From the NCBI GenBank assembly GCA_004558185.1, contig SFDP01000031.1, forward strand, positions 1 to 30,576: a stretch of DNA of 30,576 bases, written 5' to 3'. The notes under the pieces were generated by a model that was not told where the DNA came from, did not search any database, and saw only the letters and a list, made by a program, of their open reading frames with translations. A program made the translations under genes and the position numbers. This DNA comes from Lachnospiraceae bacterium. GTDB lineage: Bacteria; Bacillota; Clostridia; Lachnospirales; Lachnospiraceae. This document shows positions 7,287 to 14,265 of this stretch, piece by piece. Every line of letters begins with the position of its first letter. The first letter of the stretch is position 1.

Positions 7287-7461
7287 GCTGCAGGAAAGAG
7301 GCGGAGAGCCCACCGAAGGAGTAATACTCTCAGGGATTCCCAGGAATAAGAATTGACGGGAATAGGACTGTAGCTGGATGGCCCGCTGGAGAAGCTCATT
7401 AACTGGGTGCCGAAGGTGAAAGTGGCAGTGACTGCGAATCTCTCAGGCAAAAGGACAGCGT
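7287..7461 (+). ncRNA. Tandem glycine riboswitch
   Basis: Two glycine aptamers follow each other. Aptamer 1 (about 7287-7374) has GGAGAG, CCACCGAAGGAG, CTCTCAGG and AGGACTG, with an extended P3 stem closed by ATTCCC/GGGAAT (7336-7361). Aptamer 2 (about 7375-7461) has GCTGGAGAAG, GTGCCGAAGGTG, TCTCTCAGGC and AAAAGGACAG. These are the conserved core segments of the family. CAAAAGG in the second core (7448-7454) is exactly complementary to CCTTTTG (7492-7498), offering an alternative pairing that could be the switch. The next coding gene is an AGCS transporter 440 bases on, a known target class for glycine riboswitches. Confidence 0.95.
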
Positions 7462-7524
7462 TGTGACAGGTAAGGGATAGAAGGTGCAGAGCCTTTTGTT
7501 TTCTTACGGTTTAAAATGACGTTT

Positions 7525-7555
7525 GGTTCAGGGATGTTCTCCTTGAACCTTTTTT
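7525..7555 (+). terminator. Intrinsic terminator downstream of the glycine riboswitch
   Basis: GGTTCAGGGA (7525-7534) pairs with TCCTTGAACC (7540-7549) through ten base pairs with one G-U, a five-base loop, and six T's follow. It lies 64 bases after the riboswitch and before the AGCS gene, so it is the likely regulated terminator of the leader. A weaker hairpin with CCTTTTGTTTTCTT (7492-7505) precedes it and may be part of the switch. Confidence 0.88.
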
Positions 7556-7904
7556 ATTGCATATCAGTCCGAACAGCATGAGAACAAAGCACAGATGATG
7601 TAAAGAGTAACCATTCATGGTCAATGCACCGACCCATCCGTCATTAGCAGAATATCTTGATTATTTCTTTATGGCACAAATGCAAAAACCCTCGTGGCAG
7701 CCTGCTGCACCTATGTTTTTAAAGTGTACTCTGAAAGAAATATCTGCGTCTTCAGAGCGGGTATGAAGAACGACTCAACGATTTAGGCTGAGGCAGTTTT
7801 ACCCATGGCAAAAGGGTGAGAAGGACAAAGAGTCTGGAAACCGATATTGATGGTTACACAAAATAAGATAGGGGGAGAACCGGAAAAAGGGTTCAGAAAA
7901 AAAC
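7556..7904. other. Non-coding spacer between riboswitch terminator and AGCS gene
   Basis: No gene is seen. It contains the diverged repeat at 7727-7770 that recurs at 25335-25378. No ORF with a ribosome binding site is present. It may be inserted repeat DNA that has separated the riboswitch leader from its gene. Confidence 0.5.
7727..7770 (+). repeat. Diverged hairpin repeat, copy 1
   Basis: It aligns with 25335-25378 over about 44 bases at roughly 80% identity and shares CTGAAAGAAATAT exactly. Here CTCTGAA (7729-7735) and TTCAGAG (7751-7757) form a perfect stem with a 15-base loop. Confidence 0.6.
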
Positions 7905-9263
7905 ATGGAAATGATAATGAACACAATTGCTAAGGTGGTAGATGAAGTAAATGGATTTCTTTGGGATTATGCCTTACTGTTTCTGCTTACCGGAACAGGT
8001 ATCTTTTATACCGTCTGTCTGAAATTTGTTCAGATAAGAAAATTTGGAGCGGGAATGAAGCTGCTGTTTGGGAATTTTTCTCTGCATGGCAGCCATGACG
8101 GACATGGTCTCAGTTCCTTTCAGGCTCTGACTACCGCCATTGCGGCTCAGGTTGGTACAGGGAATATTGCCGGAGCAGCAACGGCTATAGCAGCCGGAGG
8201 CCCGGGAGCGATTTTCTGGATGTGGGTCAGTGCCTTTTTCGGTATGGCCACAATTTATGCGGAAGCGGTAATGGCGCAGGTGACCCGAAAGGTAGAGAAT
8301 GGAATAGTTTCCGGTGGCCCTATTTATTATATTCGCTATATTTTTAAAGGAAAATTTGGTAAATTCCTGTCTGCCTTTTTCTCAGTTGCCATCATTCTTG
8401 CCTTAGGCTTTATGGGAAATATGGTACAGTCAAACTCAATCGGTTCTTCTTTTCAGGGAGCTTTTGGGGTAAATCCGCTGTTCATGGGGATTATTATTGC
8501 CATTGTTGCAGGGATCATTTTTCTTGGCGGCATCAAGCGTATTGCCCGTTTTACAGAAAAAATTGTCCCCATTATGGCATTTTTATACATCATTGGCTGT
8601 ATCGTTATCCTGTGTATGAATCCTGCGGGGTTGGTACAGGCGATTAAGGATATTTTTGTGGGAGCCTTTGCTCCTCAGGCCATAGGTGGCGGTCTGCTTG
8701 GAGTTACCGTACAAAAGGCTATGCGTTTTGGTGTGGCAAGGGGGCTTTTTTCCAATGAGGCAGGTATGGGTTCTACTCCTCATGCTCATGCAGCGGCAGA
8801 GGTTGACCATCCCTGTGATCAGGGAGTGATCGCTATGATCGGTGTGTTTATCGATACCTTTATTATTCTTACTCTGACGGCATTGGTAATCGTATCCAGC
8901 GGCCTGTATGCGGATGGCCAAACAGGGGCGGCATTGGCACAGAGTGCTTTCAATGCGAGCTTTGGCAGCTTTGGAAATATTTTTATTGCTGTCTGTATGC
9001 TGTTTTTCGCCTTTACTACGATTGTAGGCTGGTACTATTTTGGAGAAGTCAATGTACGCGCTCTATTTGGAGACAGGCTGGTAAGGGTGTATGCCGTGAT
9101 TGTGGTAATCTGTGTGGTTATCGGCTCCACCTTGAGGGTAGATCTGGTATGGAATATGTCGGATATGTTTAACGGACTTATGGTTTTACCCAACCTGATC
9201 GGGCTTCTTCCCTGCGTGGGAGTGGTGATGAGTAAAACCGCAGAATATGAGAAGAGAAAATAA
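7905..9263 (+). CDS. AGCS-family sodium:alanine/glycine symporter
   Basis: This 452-residue integral membrane protein imports alanine or glycine with sodium. Family landmarks are the N-terminal FLWDYALLFLLTGTGIFYT (about 18-36), the first signature ALTTAIAAQVGTGNIAGAATA (about 70-90) and FSNEAGMGSTPHAHAAA (about 284-300), then SAFNASFGSFGNIFIAV toward the C terminus. About ten membrane segments are evident. The glycine riboswitch in its leader favours glycine as substrate or signal. Three in-frame ATGs lie close together (7905, 7911, 7917), and GGGGGAG at 7871-7877 is rather distant, so the start is uncertain by a few codons. It ends two bases before the convergent GNAT gene, with no separate terminator. 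Confidence 0.93.
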   Translation: MEMIMNTIAKVVDEVNGFLWDYALLFLLTGTGIFYTVCLKFVQIRKFGAGMKLLFGNFSLHGSHDGHGLSSFQALTTAIAAQVGTGNIAGAATAIAAGGPGAIFWMWVSAFFGMATIYAEAVMAQVTRKVENGIVSGGPIYYIRYIFKGKFGKFLSAFFSVAIILALGFMGNMVQSNSIGSSFQGAFGVNPLFMGIIIAIVAGIIFLGGIKRIARFTEKIVPIMAFLYIIGCIVILCMNPAGLVQAIKDIFVGAFAPQAIGGGLLGVTVQKAMRFGVARGLFSNEAGMGSTPHAHAAAEVDHPCDQGVIAMIGVFIDTFIILTLTALVIVSSGLYADGQTGAALAQSAFNASFGSFGNIFIAVCMLFFAFTTIVGWYYFGEVNVRALFGDRLVRVYAVIVVICVVIGSTLRVDLVWNMSDMFNGLMVLPNLIGLLPCVGVVMSKTAEYEKRK

Positions 9264-9265
9264 GG

Positions 9266-9811
9266 TTATTGCTGCTTCAGAGATTTGAGCAAAATATAGC
9301 GCATATAACCACCATATTTTTCTTTTTTGGCCTGAATCTGAAAGCCACAGGCCTGGAAGCCTTTCAGGCTGGGAATATTCTGCGGAGAAACGGTAGCCAT
9401 GCAGTAAGAATGGGAAGTACCCACCTGCAGCAGAGCGCAGTTGATCAGGCTCTGCTGCAGGTGGTGTCCCCTATGGGCAGGTAATACCGCAAGAGATTCT
9501 AAATGAGCCGTCTGCAGAAGCTGTTCCCGATGAAAGCATAGATCCCGCCCCAGATTATCTGCCAGGAGACCGGGATACAGAACCAGCAGATAGGCGGCAG
9601 GAGTGCCGGTAAAATCCAAAGCCAGCAGACCGAATCCATCATGGGTAAGAATCCGCCCCACAAAGGCAGGAGCATCGGGGATAAACAGACTCTTATCCGT
9701 CAGGGCATTCCATGAAATATTCATGATATTCAGAATCGTGTCTTTATCCTCAAGAACAGCCCGGCGGATATGGTATCCGCAAGAGGATAGGGCAGTCACG
9801 GGTTTTTCCAT
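9266..9811 (-). CDS. GNAT-family N-acetyltransferase
   Basis: This 181-residue protein has the GNAT fold: an N-terminal YHIRRAVLEDKDTILNIMN strand-helix (about 13-31), the central LESLAVLPAHRGHHLQQSLIN (about 104-124) giving the acetyl-CoA pyrophosphate loop (R/Q-x-x-G-like, here HRGHHLQ), and a C-terminal FQACGFQIQAKKEKYGGYMRYIL motif. The acceptor substrate is unknown. It lies 64 bases downstream of rqcH on the same strand and is probably co-transcribed. AAGGAAGG precedes the ATG. The coding sequence holds a perfect 16-bp inverted repeat at 9421-9464. Confidence 0.82.
   Translation of the reverse strand: MEKPVTALSSCGYHIRRAVLEDKDTILNIMNISWNALTDKSLFIPDAPAFVGRILTHDGFGLLALDFTGTPAAYLLVLYPGLLADNLGRDLCFHREQLLQTAHLESLAVLPAHRGHHLQQSLINCALLQVGTSHSYCMATVSPQNIPSLKGFQACGFQIQAKKEKYGGYMRYILLKSLKQQ
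9421..9464. repeat. Perfect 16-bp inverted repeat inside the GNAT gene
   Basis: CCACCTGCAGCAGAGC (9421-9436) and GCTCTGCTGCAGGTGG (9449-9464) are exact reverse complements, separated by 12 bases. The repeat encodes the HHLQQSLINCALLQVG part of the acetyltransferase. No T-run follows on either strand, so it is not an ordinary intrinsic terminator. Confidence 0.9.
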
Positions 9812-9875
9812 TATTTGTTACCTTCCTTCGATATTGACAGCAAATGGATAGGACAGACCGAAAAAGAGAAAAGGA

Positions 9876-11615
9876 TTATTCGGTCACTTCAGTCAGGGCG
9901 CTGATGTCAGAGTCAATCAGCAGGGAATAGTTGGTGTAATAAACCACGAAACCGGGTTTTCCACCAGCAGGTTTTTTCACATTTTTTTTCAGAGTATAAT
10001 CGATTTCTACTTTTTCCTGTCCACGGCCTTTGGAATAGAAGGCTGCCAATCGCCCGGCTTCCTCAAAGACCCGGTCGGGCATTTCCTCACCCTGGGATCT
10101 GACGATAACATGGGAACCAGGAATGCCTTTGGCATGAAACCACCAGTCATTTCCGACAGCAAACTGAAAAGTGAGCTCTTCGTTCTGATAATTATTTTTT
10201 CCCACATAAATATGGTAGCCATCACTGCTGATGTAATGGAAGGGTTTACTGGTAAAGCGTTGCTTTTTCTCATGACTCCTTCGGCGAATATAGCCGGTCT
10301 TCATCAATTCATCCTTAATCTGACCTAAGTCCTCTTCCTTTCTCGCAATGTCCAAGGCGGCGCTGACCGATTCCAGATAGTCAATTTCCTCTTTTACCTG
10401 TAAAGTCAGGGAAGAAAGTGCCTCATAGGTTCGCTTCAGCTTACTATACCGCTCAAAATATTTTTTGGCATTATCAATGGCAGATAATTCAGGATTCAGG
10501 GGAATGGTGATATCCTCTCCTGTATAGTAATTGTTAACGGTGATGGATTTGCTTCCCAAAGGGGCACTATAGCCGTAGGCAGTCAATAGCTCCCCATAAA
10601 GCTTATCCTTATCCCGCTTTTTAGTATCCTCCATTTGCTTAAGCTGGAGATCGTATTTTTTGCTGTTTCTTTCCAGAGCAGTCTGAACAATTTTACGCAG
10701 ATCAACAGACTTCTGTCGAATTCGGGTGAGGGCCTCCTTCTCCTGATAGTATTGTGCCAACAGAAGCGAGAGAGAAGAAAATTGTCGGCAATCCTCAGAG
10801 GAATAAGTCACCGGAGGGAAAACAGCGTATTCCACGGGGCGGCCCTTTTCATCGATAATGACCGGAGTAAATTCCCCTTTTTTCACCTTCTCCATCAAGG
10901 CAGAAAAGGCCTCATAAAGCTTTTCCTTATCCTGAGAGGTTAGGGCAGCTACAGACAAGTCACAGTTGCCTCCGGCCCGGGCACAAAGCTGATGGGCGGT
11001 GAAGGGGGAAAGGCCGGTATAGGTCGAATACAGAGCCTTATAGCACTCCATGTTTTTTGAGTAGACCAGAGCGAAGAACTCTTCCTGACTGGCAGTCAGA
11101 GGATTAGCCTTGGAGGTGGTTTCAGGAATAAAGTAATCCCTTCCCGGAAGCACCTCTCTCAGGGAACTGACGGCAGAAGAAATATGCTTGATGCTGTCAA
11201 TGATTTTCCCCTCTTCGGTGCAGAAAATAATATTACTGTGCTTTCCCATCAGCTCTATAATCAAGCGTTTACGACACAAATCGCCCAGCTCATCCAAATG
11301 TTCGATATGAAGCTCCAAAATACGCTCCAGACCGGGCTGGGAAATCGAGATGATCCGCCCATTCTGCAGATGCTTTCGAAGCAGCATACAAAAACCAGGA
11401 GCGGTGAGAGGACTGGGTCTATTGGTTTCGGTAAGATAAGCAAGAGGCAGGGAAGCACTGGCAGAGAGAACCAGTCGCTTGGCTCCGTCAGAGGTTTTTA
11501 CAGTCAGAAGAAGTTCATCTGCCTCCGGCTGCGCAATTTTATAGATTCGTCCCCCGGTCAGTTGTTCCTCCAGCTCCTTTTTTAAGCAGGCAATGGTAAT
11601 TCCGTCAAAAGCCAT
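9876..11615 (-). CDS. rqcH: RqcH/NFACT ribosome quality control protein
   Basis: This is the bacterial Rqc2 homologue, which binds obstructed 50S subunits and recruits alanyl-tRNA to add C-terminal Ala tails; older names are FbpA or fibronectin-binding protein. NFACT-N begins MAFDGITIACLKKELEEQL and includes LIIELMGKHSNII (118-130); a coiled-coil M domain lies around 280-440; the NFACT-R domain includes SSDGYHIYVGKNNYQNEEL and WFHAKGIPGSHVI near residues 460-510. Length 579 is normal. The D97-R98 pair reported as essential in B. subtilis appears as E97-R98 (GLERIL). The frame extends further upstream, but AAAGGAG before 11615 and the family N terminus fix the start. Confidence 0.93.
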   Translation of the reverse strand: MAFDGITIACLKKELEEQLTGGRIYKIAQPEADELLLTVKTSDGAKRLVLSASASLPLAYLTETNRPSPLTAPGFCMLLRKHLQNGRIISISQPGLERILELHIEHLDELGDLCRKRLIIELMGKHSNIIFCTEEGKIIDSIKHISSAVSSLREVLPGRDYFIPETTSKANPLTASQEEFFALVYSKNMECYKALYSTYTGLSPFTAHQLCARAGGNCDLSVAALTSQDKEKLYEAFSALMEKVKKGEFTPVIIDEKGRPVEYAVFPPVTYSSEDCRQFSSLSLLLAQYYQEKEALTRIRQKSVDLRKIVQTALERNSKKYDLQLKQMEDTKKRDKDKLYGELLTAYGYSAPLGSKSITVNNYYTGEDITIPLNPELSAIDNAKKYFERYSKLKRTYEALSSLTLQVKEEIDYLESVSAALDIARKEEDLGQIKDELMKTGYIRRRSHEKKQRFTSKPFHYISSDGYHIYVGKNNYQNEELTFQFAVGNDWWFHAKGIPGSHVIVRSQGEEMPDRVFEEAGRLAAFYSKGRGQEKVEIDYTLKKNVKKPAGGKPGFVVYYTNYSLLIDSDISALTEVTE

Positions 11616-11662
11616 GGCAGCATACTCCTTTTTGTATAATTTACTTGATGTTACGCAATGTG

Positions 11663-11683
11663 ATTTATGAACTGTTATACTAG
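11663..11683 (-). repeat. Solo MITE end in the rqcH/yicC divergent region
   Basis: Twenty of 21 bases match the reverse complement of the left end of the MITE at 12802. The match stops there; no second end or interior is present. It also contains part of the perfect palindrome TATACTAGTATA (11676-11687), flanked by ACTGT/ACAGT, which could be a site between the divergent promoters. Confidence 0.6.
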
Positions 11684-11700
11684 TATACCACAGTCTATAC

Positions 11701-11729
11701 TTGACGGCAAACGGCGGTTGAATTATACT
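11701..11729 (+). promoter_or_regulatory. Promoter upstream of yicC
   Basis: TTGACG (11701-11706), a 17-base spacer and TATACT (11724-11729) face yicC. The leader would be about 190 bases. On the opposite strand, TTGCCG (11711-11706) with TATACT (11688-11683) and a 17-base spacer is a candidate rqcH promoter, so the two promoters would overlap. Confidence 0.7.
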
Positions 11730-11922
11730 ATGATATAAAGGCCAAAAGTCGGGAATCCTTTCTGTCAGCAGAATGCAGAATAAGGGAACTGAGCTGTTGG
11801 GCCTGATGTTATACGATACCTGAATGTGCAGGGGAAGTCCGGCATGGAGGAAGGCCCTTGCAAAAGGCAGAGGGAAGGTTGCCGGATGATTTATGCTACC
11901 GGGCAGCGGAATGAGAGGAAGA

Positions 11923-12801
11923 ATGATTAAAAGCATGACCGGCTTCGGAAGATGCGAAGTCAGTGAGAACAATCGCAAATTCACGGTGGAGATGAAGTCC
12001 GTCAATCACCGCTATCTGGATGTTAACATCAAAATGCCTAAGAAGCTGAACTTTTTTGAGGCAGCCATCCGTACTCTTTTGAAGGATTATATCCAGCGGG
12101 GCAAGGTAGATATTTTTATCACCTATGAAGATTATACGGAAAACAATGTCAGCATTAAATACAATCGGGATATTGCACAGGAATATTTGACCTACCTTCA
12201 GCAGATGGCAGAGGAATTCAGTCTGGATAATGATATACGGGTGTCTGCTCTGTCACGTTATCCGGAAGTATTTTCCATGGAGGAACAGAACATTGACGAG
12301 GAGGGGATTTGGAAGACCCTGGAAAAAGCCCTTAGGGGAGCGGCAGAAGGCTTTGTGGAAACCCGCATTCGCGAAGGGGAGAATCTGCGCAATGATCTGG
12401 TGGAAAAGCTGAATGGTATGCAAAGCAGAGTAGCCTTTATCGAAGAAAAATCACCTCAGATTATTGCAGAATACAGAAGGAAGCTGGAGGAGAAGGTGAA
12501 GGAGCTTTTGGAGGATGCCAAGGTGGATGAGAACCGACTGTTGATGGAGGTTATTATTTTCGCAGACAAGACCTGCGTAGATGAGGAAATTGTCCGCTTA
12601 AGGAGTCATATCGAAACCACCAGAAGTACCCTGCTGGCCGGAGGTACCATGGGACGAAAGCTGGATTTTATTGCCCAGGAGATGAACCGGGAGGCCAATA
12701 CCATTCTTTCCAAGGCGAATGACCTGGAGATTTCCAATTGTGCGATTGAATTGAAGACGGAAATTGAAAAGGTGAGAGAACAGATTCAAAATGTTGAATA
12801 A
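11923..12801 (+). CDS. yicC: YicC-family endoribonuclease
   Basis: This 292-residue protein starts MIKSMTGFGR, the family hallmark, and ends with the DUF1732 region (LDFIAQEMNREANTILSKAND, then IELKTEIEKVREQIQNVE). YicC proteins are endoribonucleases implicated in small-RNA turnover, and the gene is often next to gmk, as here. The frame continues to 11893, but GAGAGGAAG just before 11923 and the conserved N terminus fix the start. A 166-bp MITE-like element begins directly after the TAA, separating it from remA. Confidence 0.93.
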   Translation: MIKSMTGFGRCEVSENNRKFTVEMKSVNHRYLDVNIKMPKKLNFFEAAIRTLLKDYIQRGKVDIFITYEDYTENNVSIKYNRDIAQEYLTYLQQMAEEFSLDNDIRVSALSRYPEVFSMEEQNIDEEGIWKTLEKALRGAAEGFVETRIREGENLRNDLVEKLNGMQSRVAFIEEKSPQIIAEYRRKLEEKVKELLEDAKVDENRLLMEVIIFADKTCVDEEIVRLRSHIETTRSTLLAGGTMGRKLDFIAQEMNREANTILSKANDLEISNCAIELKTEIEKVREQIQNVE

Positions 12802-12967
12802 CTAGTATAACGGTTCATAAATAACTGGACTATAAACGCAGAATATTTTTTTGAGTGTGCAGTTTCAAAAACGTAAGCGTAGCGGGCTACGCTGAGGATT
12901 TTGAAGCTGTGCAAGCGGAAAAATAGTCAAGTTACAGAGTCGGGCTATTTTGAAACCGTTATACCAG
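12802..12967. mobile_element. MITE-like 166-bp element, copy A
   Basis: The terminal inverted repeats are CTAGTATAACGG at the left and CCGTTATACCAG at the right, with weaker pairing continuing inward. The centre is a long hairpin with TGTGCAG(T/C)TTCAAAA and TTTTGAAGCTGTGCA arms around GCGTAGC/GCTACGC (about 12856-12914). ATAA flanks both sides (12798-12801, 12968-12971), a possible target duplication. No coding capacity. It is 95% identical, without gaps, to copy B at 19478-19643. Confidence 0.88.
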
Positions 12968-13021
12968 ATAACACAGGGGCATAGGGAAGAGTAAAGAGTA
13001 AAGCGGAAATGAAGGAGGAAC

Positions 13022-13282
13022 ATGAATCAGCTTATTCATATTGGATTTGGAAATCTGGTCAATACAGAAAAGATTATTGCGGTAGTAAGTCCCGATTCGG
13101 CTCCTGTAAAGAGATTGGTACAGAAGGCGAAGGAGAACGGGACTGCTATTGATGCTACTCAGGGACGAAAAACAAAAGCAGTATTGGTAATGGAAAACAG
13201 CCAGCTTGTACTGTCGGCACTTTTGCCGGAGACCATTGGAAACCGTGCCCAGACAGGGAGGACAGATGAGGATGAAAGGTGA
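13022..13282 (+). CDS. remA: RemA-family (DUF370) regulator
   Basis: This 86-residue protein has the conserved HIGFGNLVNTEKIIAVVSPDS start (about 6-26), then SAPVKRLVQKAKENG, DATQGRKTKAV and LSALLPETIGNR. RemA is a DNA-binding activator of biofilm-matrix genes in Bacillus; in Clostridia the gene is nearly always next to gmk, and its targets there are not settled. AAGGAGG ends two to three bases before the ATG. The last codons overlap the start of gmk, so the two are probably translationally coupled. The C-terminal TGRTDEDER is an extension beyond the Bacillus protein. Confidence 0.92.
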   Translation: MNQLIHIGFGNLVNTEKIIAVVSPDSAPVKRLVQKAKENGTAIDATQGRKTKAVLVMENSQLVLSALLPETIGNRAQTGRTDEDER

Positions 13283-13925
13283 GGGATTACTGATCGTTAT
13301 TTCCGGATTTTCAGGAGCCGGTAAAGGTACACTGATGAAACGACTGATTGAGGACTATCAGAATTATGCTTTGTCCATTTCCATGACGACCAGACCACCC
13401 CGTCAGGGAGAGGTGGAAGGAAGAGAGTACTTTTTTGCTACCAGGGAGCAGTTCGAAGAGAAGATTGCTCAGGATGGATTTATTGAGTATGCCTCTTATT
13501 GCGGAAACTACTACGGAACTCCCAGAGCTTATGTGGAGTCACAGCTTGCGGCAGGAAAGGATGTGATTCTGGAAATTGAAATACAGGGAGCGATGAAGAT
13601 CAAAGAAAAATATCCTGATGCTCTGCTTCTGTTTGTTATGCCCCCCAGCGCTAAGGCATTGTACAGCCGTCTTACGGGAAGAGGAACAGAAACGGAAGAG
13701 GTGATTCAAAAGAGACTTTCACGGGCCGCAGAGGAGTCTGTGGGCATTGAAGGATATGATTATGTCATGATCAATGACGATTTGGAGCAATGCGTTAGAC
13801 AACTGCATCAGCTATTGCAGGACAGCCATTTGGCACCTGTGGAAGAATATAAGCCGGTGCATCATATAGAATTTATAGAAGAGATCAGAAAGCAGTTACA
13901 GCAACTGGTGAAAGGAGAAAAGTAA
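13266..13925 (+). CDS. gmk: Guanylate kinase
   Basis: It converts GMP and ATP to GDP and ADP. The P-loop GFSGAGKGT is at about 14-22, SISMTTRPPRQGEVEGREYFF (about 43-63) is the GMP-binding segment, and FIEYASYCGNYYGTP follows. Length is 219 residues (217 from the second ATG). The frame extends to 13206, but the P-loop placement and GGGAGG at 13256-13261 favour ATG 13266 or 13272. It overlaps the end of remA by 11-17 bases and is two bases from rpoZ, in the standard Firmicute gmk-rpoZ order. Confidence 0.94.
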   Translation: MRMKGEGLLIVISGFSGAGKGTLMKRLIEDYQNYALSISMTTRPPRQGEVEGREYFFATREQFEEKIAQDGFIEYASYCGNYYGTPRAYVESQLAAGKDVILEIEIQGAMKIKEKYPDALLLFVMPPSAKALYSRLTGRGTETEEVIQKRLSRAAEESVGIEGYDYVMINDDLEQCVRQLHQLLQDSHLAPVEEYKPVHHIEFIEEIRKQLQQLVKGEK

Positions 13926-13927
13926 TC

Positions 13928-14164
13928 ATGTTACACCCATCTTATTCCGATTTAATACAGGCAGCAAACAGTGATGTGGAGCCGGGAGATTCCAATCTGG
14001 TAACCAGCCGTTATTCCATCGTTATGGCCATTGCCAAAAGAGCCAGACAGATCATTGATGGAGATGAACCCATGGTATATTCGTCGGTAGATAAGCCGTT
14101 GTCCATTGCCGTGGAAGAATTAAATCAGGGACAGATCAAAATTTTAAGTGAGGAAGAAGAATAG
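13928..14164 (+). CDS. rpoZ: RNA polymerase omega subunit
   Basis: This 78-residue omega subunit helps assemble RNA polymerase. MLHPSYSDLI, then NSDVEPGDSNLVTSRYSIVMAIAKRARQI (about 14-42) and KPLSIAVEELNQGQIKIL (about 57-74) match the RpoZ core. It begins two bases after gmk; GAAAGGAGAA before the ATG is the ribosome binding site. An intrinsic terminator begins directly after its stop. Confidence 0.93.
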   Translation: MLHPSYSDLIQAANSDVEPGDSNLVTSRYSIVMAIAKRARQIIDGDEPMVYSSVDKPLSIAVEELNQGQIKILSEEEE

Positions 14165-14190
14165 AGAGTCCGCTGGGGACTCTTTTTCTC
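14165..14190 (+). terminator. Intrinsic terminator after rpoZ
   Basis: AGAGTCC (14165-14171) pairs with GGACTCT (14177-14183), with a five-base loop, followed by TTTTCTC. It overlaps the rpoZ stop by none and separates the yicC-rpoZ group from rimO, perhaps as a partial terminator because rimO has no clear promoter of its own in the 75 bases left. Confidence 0.8.
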
Positions 14191-14265
14191 TATGCAGGGA
14201 CAGCAGGGTGAAGAAAGCTGATAAGCAGTCCTGTATGGCAAAGCTCAAGAAAGGAAGGATGAGGA

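Noticed and set aside
9876..12005. 709-residue version of the RqcH frame
   Set aside because: The extra N-terminal part crosses the divergent promoters and overlaps yicC; the family start MAFDG with AAAGGAG at 11615 is clear.
13206..13265. Longer N terminus for guanylate kinase
   Set aside because: The extra residues lie inside remA, lack a binding site and precede the P-loop by more than family members allow.
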